Shown here: positions 18,228-26,314 of the stretch, in pieces | Position numbering within the stretch: position 1 is the stretch's first letter | Layout of the letters: every line of letters begins with the position of its first letter | Origin: an uncultured Varibaculum sp. | Lineage (GTDB): Bacteria > Actinomycetota > Actinomycetes > Actinomycetales > Actinomycetaceae | Assembly (NCBI RefSeq): GCF_902489465.1 | Contig: NZ_CABTZZ010000003.1 | Span: forward strand, 21,092 to 85,091 | DNA: 64,000 nucleotides | Reading direction: 5' to 3' | The notes under the pieces: model-generated | Databases searched by the model: none | What the model was told of the DNA's origin: nothing | What the model saw: only the letters and a program-made list of their open reading frames with translations | Translations under genes and position numbers: made by a program

Positions 18228-19235
18228 TTACTTAGCGGCCGCCGTTAACACTTCCGAAGCCGCGATTACCCGCACCTTGCCATCTTTGGTGCCCTTGGGT
18301 GGTATCTGCAGTAACACGCAGATAACTCGGCTCCAGGAAGCTTGTTTGGTGACCTTGCCGTTGTCCAGCAGATTAACCACATCACCGCTGAGGGTGATCG
18401 GTTTATCTTTAGCTACGTCCGTCAGCTTAACTTCTTGGGTGTAGGTGGTCGCCACCAGTGCCCCATTTTTCGCGGGCAGATTAATCGCCAGGGTGTTATT
18501 TTTAAAATCAGTAGGAGTTACGGTGGATGCTACTTTACCGGCGTTGCCTACTCCCTCGGTCAATGCCTTCAATTCTGCGCGTTTGCCTTCCATGAGGGGA
18601 TCCACAAACACTTTGTCGGCATTTTTTGCTTTGGCGTCGAAGACAGACTGCGCCCAAGTGTTGACCGCTACTTCCGGGGAGAACATCAGGTTTGCATCGC
18701 TAGCAAGATCTAAAGGCTGTGATCCCCGTGCTACCACGTCAGTTTCTGGCAAGGAGGCCTTTGGCAGTAGCTGCATCCACTGCCAAAGTTGATAGGGGCT
18801 GGTTGCCTGGTTTTGACGGATTATTTCCACATATTTTGCACCATTGCTATCTGCCCCCGTCACGTTAAGCAAAGCGCGTGGCCATTTGTTTCCAGAGGTT
18901 ACGGTAGTGATTTCCGAGGACGCAGGCAGCGCAGTTGGAACCGCTTGGTTGTTCTTTTGATGCATCTGGTATTGCGCGGTGCGCATGGCCAGTGCGGGAC
19001 CGGCCACTCTGGGTTTTAGTGCTCCGGCATCAAATTTGGCGTCTCCGGCTGCTAAAGCGGAGTTAACTGCTTTAAGGATGGGGTCTACCTGTTCGACTCG
19101 CAAAGCTGGATAAGTCTCGGTGGGAGCAGAACTTGGTACCTCTTTCCGCTCAGCGGCACTAGTGCATCCTGCCAGGCTGGTTATTGCCAGGCAGCTAGCT
19201 GCGGTAACGGACAATAGTACTCGCATTTTTCTCAT
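18228..19235 (-). CDS. lipoprotein of unknown function
   Basis: 335 residues with a lipoprotein signal peptide: a basic start, a hydrophobic core and the lipobox LAGC at about residues 21-24, so it should be diacylated and anchored on the outer face of the membrane. The mature part has no motif I recognise; it contains alternating hydrophobic strands and several conserved-looking tryptophans. The ATG follows AAGGAGG at eight bases. Its first four bases overlap the stop of the upstream repeat-protein gene (ATGA), showing translational coupling. Linkage with that membrane protein and the YbbN-type thioredoxin suggests a shared envelope function. Confidence 0.75.
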   Translation of the reverse strand: MRKMRVLLSVTAASCLAITSLAGCTSAAERKEVPSSAPTETYPALRVEQVDPILKAVNSALAAGDAKFDAGALKPRVAGPALAMRTAQYQMHQKNNQAVPTALPASSEITTVTSGNKWPRALLNVTGADSNGAKYVEIIRQNQATSPYQLWQWMQLLPKASLPETDVVARGSQPLDLASDANLMFSPEVAVNTWAQSVFDAKAKNADKVFVDPLMEGKRAELKALTEGVGNAGKVASTVTPTDFKNNTLAINLPAKNGALVATTYTQEVKLTDVAKDKPITLSGDVVNLLDNGKVTKQASWSRVICVLLQIPPKGTKDGKVRVIAASEVLTAAAK

Positions 19236-20812
19236 CGGTTGCTACCTCCTTGGCTCTGGTCAAAGGTAGATTCACCTTCGAAATCTGCCATATCAGGTCC
19301 ATCTCCTAATCCGTCCAGGTCGAAGTCATCGTCCTCGAACCATTCTTCGGCGCGCTCAGGAGCTACCTCCGCTTGCGCGGCGGGAGGTTGATAAGAGTCC
19401 GCCGGGTTGTAGGAGGCTTCTGGTTGGTATGACTGTGCCGGCTGCGGTGAGACGGCAGGGTTATAGGAGGCCTGTGGCTGATAGGAAGCCTGTGGCTGGT
19501 AGGAGTCCGCTGGTTGTAAAGAGGCCCCTGGGCTGTAGGAGTCCGCTGGCTGGTAGGAGTGTGCCGGTTGTAGTGAGGCAGCTGGGTTGTAAGAGGCTTC
19601 TGGTTGGTATGACTGTGCCGGCTGCGGTGAGACGGCAGGGTTATAGGAGGCCTGTGGCTGGTAGGAGTCCTCTGGCCGGTAAGAATCCTCCGGTTGTAAA
19701 GAGGCCCCTGGGCTGTAGGAGTGTGCCGGTTGTAGTGAGGCCGCCGGGCTGTAAGAGGCCTGTGGCTGGTAAGAATCCTCCGGTTGTGAAGAAGTAGCCG
19801 GGTTAAATGAAGCCTCCCCGGCGACCTCAGGGAGCGGAGAATACGCCGCCGGCTGCAGACTTTGCGTAGGTAACGACAGCTCTGCCGCTGGCATCGTGGG
19901 AGCTGAAACTTCCTCAGTAGCTGGAACTTCTGGGGTCACCGAATCTGCAGCTTCGGGATTGATCGCTTGTCCGTCAGCATCAGTGCGGATTACCGGCACC
20001 AAACCGGTGGGGAACTTGACCCCTTCCACTTCGATGGTGGCCTCCCCGCGTTCGCGGGCTTTGCGTAATTCCGAACGCGAGGGCGGTTTAGTAACCGCAT
20101 TGAGTGCAGGTATCTGCACGGTTTGCTCTCCTTGCGCCGCGGCTTCCTGGGCGCGCTGCTCACGGCGCTTACGTATTTCTGCCTCTTCTTTAGCTGCTGC
20201 TATGGCCAGCCGATTGATTACCACAGCAACCACTGCGCCGATTAACATCAATAGCAGCCCCGCGATCAGCAGTGGCCAGAACCAAGGGGTAGAAACTGGC
20301 TGTGTCCACTGCAAAGTCAGCTGGACGTTTCCTTCCTCTGACCAAGCAATCAGAGACCATGCGCCCTCGGAACGATCCCAAGTTTCGCTGATCTGGCCGG
20401 TATCTACCTCTTTATATTCGACCCACATATCCTTTCCGGCAGCTTCTCCGGGTTGGCGCGGATCTGCTTTCCCCTGATGTGGTTGGGTCAGTAGGGTGGT
20501 GTCATCTTTTTGTCCGGTAACTTCCACGTAATTTTGGTCAGCTGCCCAAGCAGTCACATCGGCAGACCGGCCGATCGCTAAGGCTACTTTTCCTTGCCCG
20601 GCGACGGTAATTTTGGTAGGGGAGTCATAAAGTTCAAACATTCCCGGTCGGGTAATCGCTAAAGCTTGCTTTTGACTACTAGTAGGTAAAGATGCTGAGA
20701 CCTGCGGATTTGGTTTCCAGATGGTCGCGTTACCTACACCTGCTAAGGCCACCAGAGCTCCCGCTATTACTAAAAGTAGTGGAAGCCAATACCTACGTAA
20801 GAAAATGTTCAC
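19232..20812 (-). CDS. membrane protein with long hexapeptide-repeat tail
   Basis: 526 residues. A hydrophobic segment at 8-28 and a second at about 175-200 bracket an extracytoplasmic domain (30-170); after the second segment the chain is cytoplasmic. The charged stretch EEAEIRKRREQRAQEAAAQ follows, then a linker. Next come more than 20 copies of a six-residue unit of the form SYxPxA, SLQPxx or SPQPAQ (about 340-475), and an acidic tail (FEDDDFDLDGLGD). The GTG start at 20812 is preceded by GAGGGG. Proline/tyrosine/serine-rich repeats of this sort are expected to be disordered. Translation is coupled to the following lipoprotein gene. No homologue recognised; its neighbourhood beside a DivIVA-like coiled-coil gene is compatible with a polar or divisome role, which is inference. 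Confidence 0.75.
   Translation of the reverse strand: MNIFLRRYWLPLLLVIAGALVALAGVGNATIWKPNPQVSASLPTSSQKQALAITRPGMFELYDSPTKITVAGQGKVALAIGRSADVTAWAADQNYVEVTGQKDDTTLLTQPHQGKADPRQPGEAAGKDMWVEYKEVDTGQISETWDRSEGAWSLIAWSEEGNVQLTLQWTQPVSTPWFWPLLIAGLLLMLIGAVVAVVINRLAIAAAKEEAEIRKRREQRAQEAAAQGEQTVQIPALNAVTKPPSRSELRKARERGEATIEVEGVKFPTGLVPVIRTDADGQAINPEAADSVTPEVPATEEVSAPTMPAAELSLPTQSLQPAAYSPLPEVAGEASFNPATSSQPEDSYQPQASYSPAASLQPAHSYSPGASLQPEDSYRPEDSYQPQASYNPAVSPQPAQSYQPEASYNPAASLQPAHSYQPADSYSPGASLQPADSYQPQASYQPQASYNPAVSPQPAQSYQPEASYNPADSYQPPAAQAEVAPERAEEWFEDDDFDLDGLGDGPDMADFEGESTFDQSQGGSNR
19380..19800 (-). repeat. 18-bp-period coding tandem repeat
   Basis: The DNA coding the hexapeptide repeats has an 18-bp period. 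It also has a higher-order period: about 67 bp around 19415-19480 recurs unchanged exactly 180 bp further on (19595-19660). Because 18 and 180 are multiples of three, slippage or recombination would change length without a frameshift. Confidence 0.85.
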
Positions 20813-21047
20813 CAGTTTCCCCTCAAGTCGTTGCCGGACAACTATAACTACACTTTACTTGCTTTGCTGCGGTGACGTTTATACCCGGTTAGGGTGTGAC
20901 TAGGGTCAATTTTACCGTAACGTTTGGTTTCAGGCTGAAATAAGTGAAAGACTAGGCAATGATACGGGGTTTCGCACTCCTCAAGTAATGGAATAAAATG
21001 TTCCGAGTAATGCCTAATCTCAGCGGCTCATCTTCAGGGAGGACCAG

Positions 21048-22433
21048 GTGGAAGAACAAACTGATTTCCCGATCGTAATGCGCGGTTATGATCGTGTTCA
21101 GGTCGATTTGCAGATTCAAACTTTGAATAACCAGATTACCGAGTTGCAGCAGAAGCTGGACACGGTTGACCAGCGCAATGTGGATTTAGGGGAACAACTA
21201 GCTGAAGCACAAAAGCAGCTGCGTTCTTCTGATCGTAGTTCTTACACGGGGATCGGCGCCCGGATAGAACAGCTGCTACGCAGCGCGGAAGAACAATCAA
21301 CCGCGGTCATCAATAAGGCCAATGCGGAGGCCGAGCAGCTGATGGAAAAGACCCGCAAGAACGCTCAGGATATGTCCGAGCGGGCAGAGGCGGAAGCTGC
21401 TTCCCTGATTTCAGAGGCACGGCGCGAGGCTGAAGAACGTACCACCACCGCGGCCACCGAATCCGAGACAGTGCTGACTAACGCCCAGCATCGGGCGGAC
21501 GAACTGGTTGCCGCGGCAGAGCGGGAAGCCTCCTCTTTGCGGGCAGAGACCAACACTCAGGTCTCTGACCTGAAAGCAACCGTTGACCGGGAAACCGAAT
21601 TGCAGCGGGCTCAGGCCGAAAAAGACTATGTAGAAATGCGGGTTAAAGCTGAGCAAGAAGCTTCCCAACTCCGCAATGATGCGACTGCAGAGGCACAGGC
21701 ACTGCGCGAGTCCTCTCTGACCGAGGCTACCAAGACTCGGGAAGAAGCTAAAGAACAGGCAGAAAAGGCTTTGGCAGATGCCCGCAGTCAGTCCGAAAGC
21801 ATTTTGAAGGAAGCGCGGGAAAGCGCGGATAGCATCCGTTCGGAGATCCAACAGATGCGCCAAGAGGCCGAAACGGAGATCGCGGCCGCTCGTGCCGCCG
21901 CTCGGGAGGCTGATGCTCAAGCTCATGAGCAGTCTCGTTCCGAAACCTCCGCGATGGTGGCCGCCGCTAAAGCACAAGTTGCTGACGCCGAGAAACACTT
22001 GGGTGAAACTTTGCAGCGGGCAGAACGCTTGCTGACCGATACTGATGCGGTCGTACGTCGCCGCCAGGAAGATGCACGTCGCGCGGCAGAAGCCACCATT
22101 GCAGCTGCCGAGGGCGAAGCCGAGCAGGTGCGTGAAGCTGCTCGTATCGAAGCTCAGGCAGAGCGGGCCGCTGCGCAACGCACCGTGGAGCGCCTGGAGC
22201 GTCAACGCGAATCCATCGCCGCCTACCTCGAAGAAATGCGGGGCTTGCTGGGCTCTGAGACCGCTACTGGTCTCGAGGGGCTAACCCCCATGCAGCAGTT
22301 GCCGGCAGTGCTAACACAGGAAACTGAGGAAGCCGAGGGCGAACAGCCGGCTCCGGTAGAACCGCCGGTATCGCCAGCAACTCCTGATGAAGAATCGGCA
22401 GCTACCGATCTGTTTACCAGCGATGAACAGTAA
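21048..22433 (+). CDS. DivIVA-like coiled-coil cytoskeletal protein
   Basis: 461 residues. The first 45 residues (FPIVMRGYDRVQVDLQIQTL) resemble the N-terminal lipid-binding/turn region of DivIVA, with the R-G-Y-D-x-x-Q-V pattern. Residues about 30-400 are an almost unbroken A/E/Q/R-rich coiled coil, and the tail is acidic and proline-rich. Related actinobacterial proteins (often mis-named cellulose-binding protein; FilP/Scy-like) organise polar growth. The GTG start at 21048 has AGGGAGG six bases upstream. It is divergent from the repeat membrane-protein operon and ends just before a strong terminator. Confidence 0.8.
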   Translation: MEEQTDFPIVMRGYDRVQVDLQIQTLNNQITELQQKLDTVDQRNVDLGEQLAEAQKQLRSSDRSSYTGIGARIEQLLRSAEEQSTAVINKANAEAEQLMEKTRKNAQDMSERAEAEAASLISEARREAEERTTTAATESETVLTNAQHRADELVAAAEREASSLRAETNTQVSDLKATVDRETELQRAQAEKDYVEMRVKAEQEASQLRNDATAEAQALRESSLTEATKTREEAKEQAEKALADARSQSESILKEARESADSIRSEIQQMRQEAETEIAAARAAAREADAQAHEQSRSETSAMVAAAKAQVADAEKHLGETLQRAERLLTDTDAVVRRRQEDARRAAEATIAAAEGEAEQVREAARIEAQAERAAAQRTVERLERQRESIAAYLEEMRGLLGSETATGLEGLTPMQQLPAVLTQETEEAEGEQPAPVEPPVSPATPDEESAATDLFTSDEQ

Positions 22434-22454
22434 ACGGAATAAGCTCATTTAACT

Positions 22455-22501
22455 AACTTTGGGCGCGTCTTTGGTATACCAAAGACGCGCCCAAAGTTTT
22501 T
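22455..22501 (+). terminator. 44-bp perfect palindrome, probable bidirectional terminator
   Basis: Bases 22455-22498 form a perfect inverted repeat of two 22-base arms (core TTTGGTATACCAAA) followed by T residues, with A residues before it. It lies between the convergent coiled-coil gene and PFL-family gene, so it can stop transcription from both sides. Confidence 0.85.
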
Positions 22502-22587
22502 GACGGCTGCTCTCAGACAATTGTCTGCCCACTCTGGCGGCAGAAAGTATTCTGGGGCGCCGCAGCTGTCTAAGCGGGTTGTCTACG

Positions 22588-23952
22588 TTAGTTCTTAAAG
22601 GAATGCACGGGGGCGGGGATGCGTCCGCCGCGAGTAGCAAACTTTTCCGAAGAAAACGGAGATACTTCCATAATTGGCGCCCAGCCTAGCAGGCCTCCAA
22701 AATTCGCTTGGTCCCCAACCCCTTTACCCGGTACTGGAATCACTCGCACTGCAGTGGTTTTCCCGTTGGCGACCCCGATCGCGGCCTCATCGGCAATCAA
22801 TCCGGTAATAGTGGCCGCAGGAGTATCGCCGGGAATCGCGATCATATCCAGACCCACTGAACAGATAGCGGTCATAGCTTCTAGCTTCGCCAGGCTCAAG
22901 GAGCCGCGCTGGACTGCCTGAATCATATTCGCGTCCTCGGAAACTGGGATGAACGAGCCGGAAAGTCCCCCGACCAGAGAGCAAGCCATCAGACCGCCCT
23001 TTTTAACCGCATCGTTGAGCAGCGCCAAAGCCGCGGTAGTGCCCGGGGCACCCACAGTTTCTACCCCCAGCTCTTCTAAAATCGCGGCCACCGAATCTCC
23101 TACTGCCGGGGTGGGAGCCAGGGATAAATCTACAATCCCAAAATTTACCCCTAGGCGTTTAGCCACGGTTTGCCCCACCAGCTGTCCCATGCGGGTGATT
23201 TTGAAAGCTGATTTCTTAATGGCTTCTGCGCATTCTTCAAAAGGCCGCCCCTGTACTCCCGCGAGCGCCCTCTCTATTACTCCCGGGCCCGAAATCCCTA
23301 CCGATACCACCGCATCGGGTTGGCTCACGCCATGGAAAGCACCCGCCATAAAGGGGTTATCTTCTACCGCGTTGGCAAACACCACCAGTTTTGCGGCTCC
23401 GATTCCGTCTTTATCGGCAGTTTTATGGGCGGCAGCGAGTATCTGCTGACCCATTTTTGCGGTCGCACTCATATTGATGCCGCTGCGAGTAGAACCGATA
23501 TTTACCGAGGAACATACGATGTCGGTAGTGGCTAACGCCTCGGGAATGGAATCGATTAACGCTAAATCACTGCGGGTTGCTCCAGCTTGCACCAACGCGG
23601 AGTAGCCACCTACGAAATCTACTCCTACAGCTTTACCGGCGCGATCAAGCACCTGGGCAAAGGGCAGGGGATCATCGGTACGGCATGCCGCTGCTATCAG
23701 GGAAATTGGGGTTACCGAAAGCCGCTTATTGATAATCGGCACCCCGAACTCGCCCGCGACCTCCTCGGCAGTCGAAACCAGGTGGGAGGCAGAGCTTAAA
23801 ATCCGCTCTTCTATGCGCGCGCAGGCTCGCTCGATATCGGCGTCGGCACAATCCAGCAGGGACAGCCCCAAAGTGACGGTGCGTACGTCCAGGTTGTCCT
23901 CGGCAATCATCTGTATGGTTTCCAGGATTTCCCCGGTGGTATCCACGCCCAT
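22588..23952 (-). CDS. PFL/UPF0210 family protein
   Basis: 454 residues of the UPF0210 family (DUF711), distantly related in fold to the pyruvate formate-lyase family. Recognisable stretches include GEILETIQMI near the start, NKRLSVTPI (about 75), SSVNIGSTRSGINM (about 150), and GVNFGIVDLSLAPTPAVGDSVA (about 270). The biochemical activity of the family is not established. The ATG at 23952 begins MGVDTTGEIL. It follows the ACT-domain gene by 49 bp on the same strand. This ACT/UPF0210 pairing is conserved in many bacteria and suggests amino-acid-responsive regulation. Confidence 0.88.
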   Translation of the reverse strand: MGVDTTGEILETIQMIAEDNLDVRTVTLGLSLLDCADADIERACARIEERILSSASHLVSTAEEVAGEFGVPIINKRLSVTPISLIAAACRTDDPLPFAQVLDRAGKAVGVDFVGGYSALVQAGATRSDLALIDSIPEALATTDIVCSSVNIGSTRSGINMSATAKMGQQILAAAHKTADKDGIGAAKLVVFANAVEDNPFMAGAFHGVSQPDAVVSVGISGPGVIERALAGVQGRPFEECAEAIKKSAFKITRMGQLVGQTVAKRLGVNFGIVDLSLAPTPAVGDSVAAILEELGVETVGAPGTTAALALLNDAVKKGGLMACSLVGGLSGSFIPVSEDANMIQAVQRGSLSLAKLEAMTAICSVGLDMIAIPGDTPAATITGLIADEAAIGVANGKTTAVRVIPVPGKGVGDQANFGGLLGWAPIMEVSPFSSEKFATRGGRIPAPVHSFKN

Positions 23953-24001
23953 GATTCTCCTCTATGATTATGGTGATTTGCGCAGCTAGGTGGTAAGCAG
24001 C

Positions 24002-24271
24002 TTAGAGTTTATGCATGGCGTTGAAGAGGTCTTCCGCCTGAACTTTAATAACCAGCCCTTCGGCTTCCTCTACTGGTGCCATAGCTGCCTGCACCTGCGC
24101 TAACCCGATCTGCTCTTCATCGAATTCCAGTTGCATAATCATGGTGAAATATTCATCCATCAGCGTCTGGGACACATTGGTGATATTCACCTGATTTTGG
24201 GCGAGCGTTTGGGACACCGCCGCGATAATCCCGGTGTGGTCGATACCGGTAACCGTCATAATTGCTTTCAC
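24002..24271 (-). CDS. ACT domain protein (UPF0237)
   Basis: An 89-residue stand-alone ACT domain, reading MKAIMTVTGIDHTGIIAAVS from a GTG at 24271. The frame stays open upstream to 24394, but the GTG start matches the usual N-terminus of the family and avoids overlap with the divergent CadD-like gene. The glycine-rich loop and following helix are the ligand-binding part of ACT domains; the amino acid bound is not known. It sits directly upstream of the UPF0210 gene, its usual partner. Confidence 0.88.
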   Translation of the reverse strand: MKAIMTVTGIDHTGIIAAVSQTLAQNQVNITNVSQTLMDEYFTMIMQLEFDEEQIGLAQVQAAMAPVEEAEGLVIKVQAEDLFNAMHKL

Positions 24272-24345
24272 GTGCTTCAGCTTACGTTCTTCTACGGCTT
24301 TTTTGCGATTCCTCGTCCCAGTTTCTTCATTTCTGAACTCTTTGG

Positions 24346-24352
24346 TAATAAT
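24346..24352 (+). promoter_or_regulatory. -10 box of a probable leaderless CadD-like transcript
   Basis: TAATAAT ends six bases before the GTG at 24359, and there is no Shine-Dalgarno sequence, so the mRNA probably begins at the start codon. Confidence 0.45.
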
Positions 24353-24358
24353 GGCGGA

Positions 24359-24973
24359 GTGACTTCTAGTTTGATTATTTCGACCCTCGTGCAAGCGCTA
24401 GTGCTATTTGTAGCCACCAATATTGACCACTTGGCGTTACTAACTTTGTGGTTTGTTCACGGACAGAATCGGCCGGGAACTACGGCGCGCATCTGCGCCG
24501 GTCAATATGTAGGTTTCGGGGTAATCCTGGCAGTCACCATAGTCTTAAGCGCAATTTCTGGTTTGGTAATCCCGCAGGAGTACCTGCGGTTTCTGGGGCT
24601 GATACCCCTGGCACTGGGAGTTAAAGCGGCAATCAGCGAAATCCGGGAGCGGGTTGGGTCTAGGGACTTCGAGGACGAGGACGAGGCACAACTAAAGGGA
24701 AAAAAGGTCAGCGTAGGCGCAGTTGCTCTGGTGACTATGGCTAATGGGGGCGATGAAGTAGCCGCCTATCTACCAGTTTTTGCCCTTTCCACCTGGTGGC
24801 AAATCGCCCTGTTTAGCGCAGTGTTCTTAGTGCTTGCCGGCGTGCTGCTTGCTCTTGCCCGTTTCATCACTGGACGTATGGGGCTTGCTGAGCTCTTGGA
24901 ACGTTTTGAAGCGATTATTTTCCCCAGCGTACTTATCCTGCTAGGAGTGCTGATCCTCGCCGATTTACTCTAG
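24359..24973 (+). CDS. CadD-family cation exporter
   Basis: 204 residues with about six hydrophobic segments, matching the CadD/cadmium resistance transporter family. The N-terminal ATNIDHLALLTLWF and the central TMANGGDEVAAYLPVFA are the two paired family motifs. Well-known CadD proteins have NIDD where this has NIDH, so specificity may differ. The GTG start was chosen because the preceding frame is read-through of the antisense of the ACT gene. A charged loop, EDEDEAQLKGKK, lies in the middle. No CadC-type regulator is adjacent. Its stop codon lies in a 16-bp sequence that is repeated before the neighbouring ABC permease. Confidence 0.82.
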   Translation: MTSSLIISTLVQALVLFVATNIDHLALLTLWFVHGQNRPGTTARICAGQYVGFGVILAVTIVLSAISGLVIPQEYLRFLGLIPLALGVKAAISEIRERVGSRDFEDEDEAQLKGKKVSVGAVALVTMANGGDEVAAYLPVFALSTWWQIALFSAVFLVLAGVLLALARFITGRMGLAELLERFEAIIFPSVLILLGVLILADLL

Positions 24974-25169
24974 GTTGGTTGACTAGCTGTGGGAGATAGC
25001 AAACACGAGCCGCAGTCAGGAAAGATATGCTTGCTAACAGCGTGGGAGTAGATTTTTCCTCCCGCCCAAGAATTTGGAAAACATAGCGACGTTTTCCAAA
25101 TTCTTATGCCCACCGCGCCTGCTCGGATAAAATCTACTCCCGCGCTGCCATAACGCCGATTTACTCTAG
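24958..25169. repeat. 16-bp direct repeat bracketing an inserted palindromic element
   Basis: CGCCGATTTACTCTAG occurs at 24958-24973 (the end of the CadD-like gene) and again at 25154-25169 (covering the stop of the convergent ABC permease). The 180 bp between them contain palindromic repeat copy A. Removing one copy plus the insert would leave the two genes sharing CTAG at their stops, the same arrangement as at 38331-38334. Confidence 0.75.
25040..25145 (+). repeat. palindromic intergenic element, copy A
   Basis: The outer stem GGGAGTAGATTTT pairs with AAAATCTACTCCC. The inner stem AAGAATTTGGAAAAC pairs perfectly with GTTTTCCAAATTCTT around an eight-base loop. The stretches TTTTTCCTCC (left) and GCTCGGATAAAA (right) are shared with the other copies. 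It lies 3' of both convergent genes. Confidence 0.9.
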
Positions 25170-26314
25170 ACACGGCGCTGCAGGCGAGTAAGTATCGCCG
25201 CGCCGATCCATAAGGCCAGTGCATAACCTACTTGCACCCCGATGTTCTCCCAGAACTGGGAGGCGGCAGCGCCGCTAAAGCTGGTCATTTCCGCTAACGC
25301 ATTGTTGTTGTCGATGTAGTAAAAGGTGGGTAGCGCCCTCCCGATGGCGACTACCGCATCGGGCATTAGATCCCGGGGAATAAACGCCCCACATAGGAAA
25401 GCACTGGCCAGCGCCACCACATTCACAATGGCGCTGAGGGCTTCCTTGTTATTGGTAATTTTTGCCATTAAGAAGCCTAAGGCTAGTACCGGCAGCCCAA
25501 AAGCCACAATGTTAAGCGCATAGAGTCCCTGTCGTCCGGTATCGGCGATGCCGGGCAACAGCAGTCGCACTAAGAGCACATTGAGTGCCACGAGGAACGC
25601 TACGATTAGGGCGCAGCCGGCTATTAGGCTTAGGTCAATCCGGAAGGGATGTGCGGGGGAAACCAGGGTACGTTTACGTACGTTTATTACCGAAAAGGCC
25701 GCTAGCACCATGGTGATTACATAAGTGGCGCCGGCCATGAGGGTGTAGCTGCCAAAGTTGTACAGGGCGGTCACATTGTGTAGTGTTTTTTGATCTAAAT
25801 GGGAAGTGAGACTGACTTTACTATCCAGTTTCAGGCTAGAGTTTACCGCTTTGACCAGCTCGTCCTCATCCGTTAAATATTGCCCATATCCGGTAGCCAG
25901 CCGCAGGAAACGACTTACTAATACGTCGGCCGAGGCGCTCTCGGAGCTGGCGCGAGATTTTACGTCTACCACCGGTTTTTCACCTTTCAGGATGGTGGTG
26001 GTGAAGTCGTGGGGCAGGTAAACGACGTAGGACAAAGTTTGGTAATAGAGGGCGTCGTCGATTTCGCGTTCGCTAGTGCCGGTGTCTGCTTTCTTGGTTT
26101 GTCCGGCCAAGTAGGAGTTAAAAGACCGGGTGAGGGCAGTATCGTTGCCGCGGTTGATAACTAAAACTGTAGGTTTGGAAGCGGTGAAATCACCGGAGGA
26201 GCCAGGGCTGGTGTGGAAAGCAGTCAGTCCCATAACCACCATGATGGTGGTAAAGAGAATAACGAAAGCAATATTGCGCAGCAGTACCTGCAGGAAACCT
26301 TTAAAGACTGTCAT
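25166..26314 (-). CDS. ABC-2 type exporter permease (second subunit)
   Basis: 382 residues. One membrane segment near the N-terminus (about 13-32), a large extracytoplasmic domain (35-195), then five to six segments, which is the ABC2_membrane_3 layout. The C-terminal part includes LCGAFIPRDLMP, the conserved short motif of ABC-2 permeases before the last segment. The ATG at 26314 overlaps the upstream permease gene by 14 bp, so the two are translationally coupled and probably form a heterodimer. The substrate is unknown; drugs, lipids or peptides are typical. Confidence 0.85.
   Translation of the reverse strand: MTVFKGFLQVLLRNIAFVILFTTIMVVMGLTAFHTSPGSSGDFTASKPTVLVINRGNDTALTRSFNSYLAGQTKKADTGTSEREIDDALYYQTLSYVVYLPHDFTTTILKGEKPVVDVKSRASSESASADVLVSRFLRLATGYGQYLTDEDELVKAVNSSLKLDSKVSLTSHLDQKTLHNVTALYNFGSYTLMAGATYVITMVLAAFSVINVRKRTLVSPAHPFRIDLSLIAGCALIVAFLVALNVLLVRLLLPGIADTGRQGLYALNIVAFGLPVLALGFLMAKITNNKEALSAIVNVVALASAFLCGAFIPRDLMPDAVVAIGRALPTFYYIDNNNALAEMTSFSGAAASQFWENIGVQVGYALALWIGAAILTRLQRRV

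Noticed and set aside
19429..19797. Plus-strand open frame across the hexapeptide repeats
   Set aside because: It is the antisense shadow of the repeat, made of R/P/V units.
24131..24358. Longer N-terminus for the CadD-like protein
   Set aside because: It is antisense to the ACT-domain gene, polar, and His-rich; the membrane protein logically begins at the GTG at 24359.
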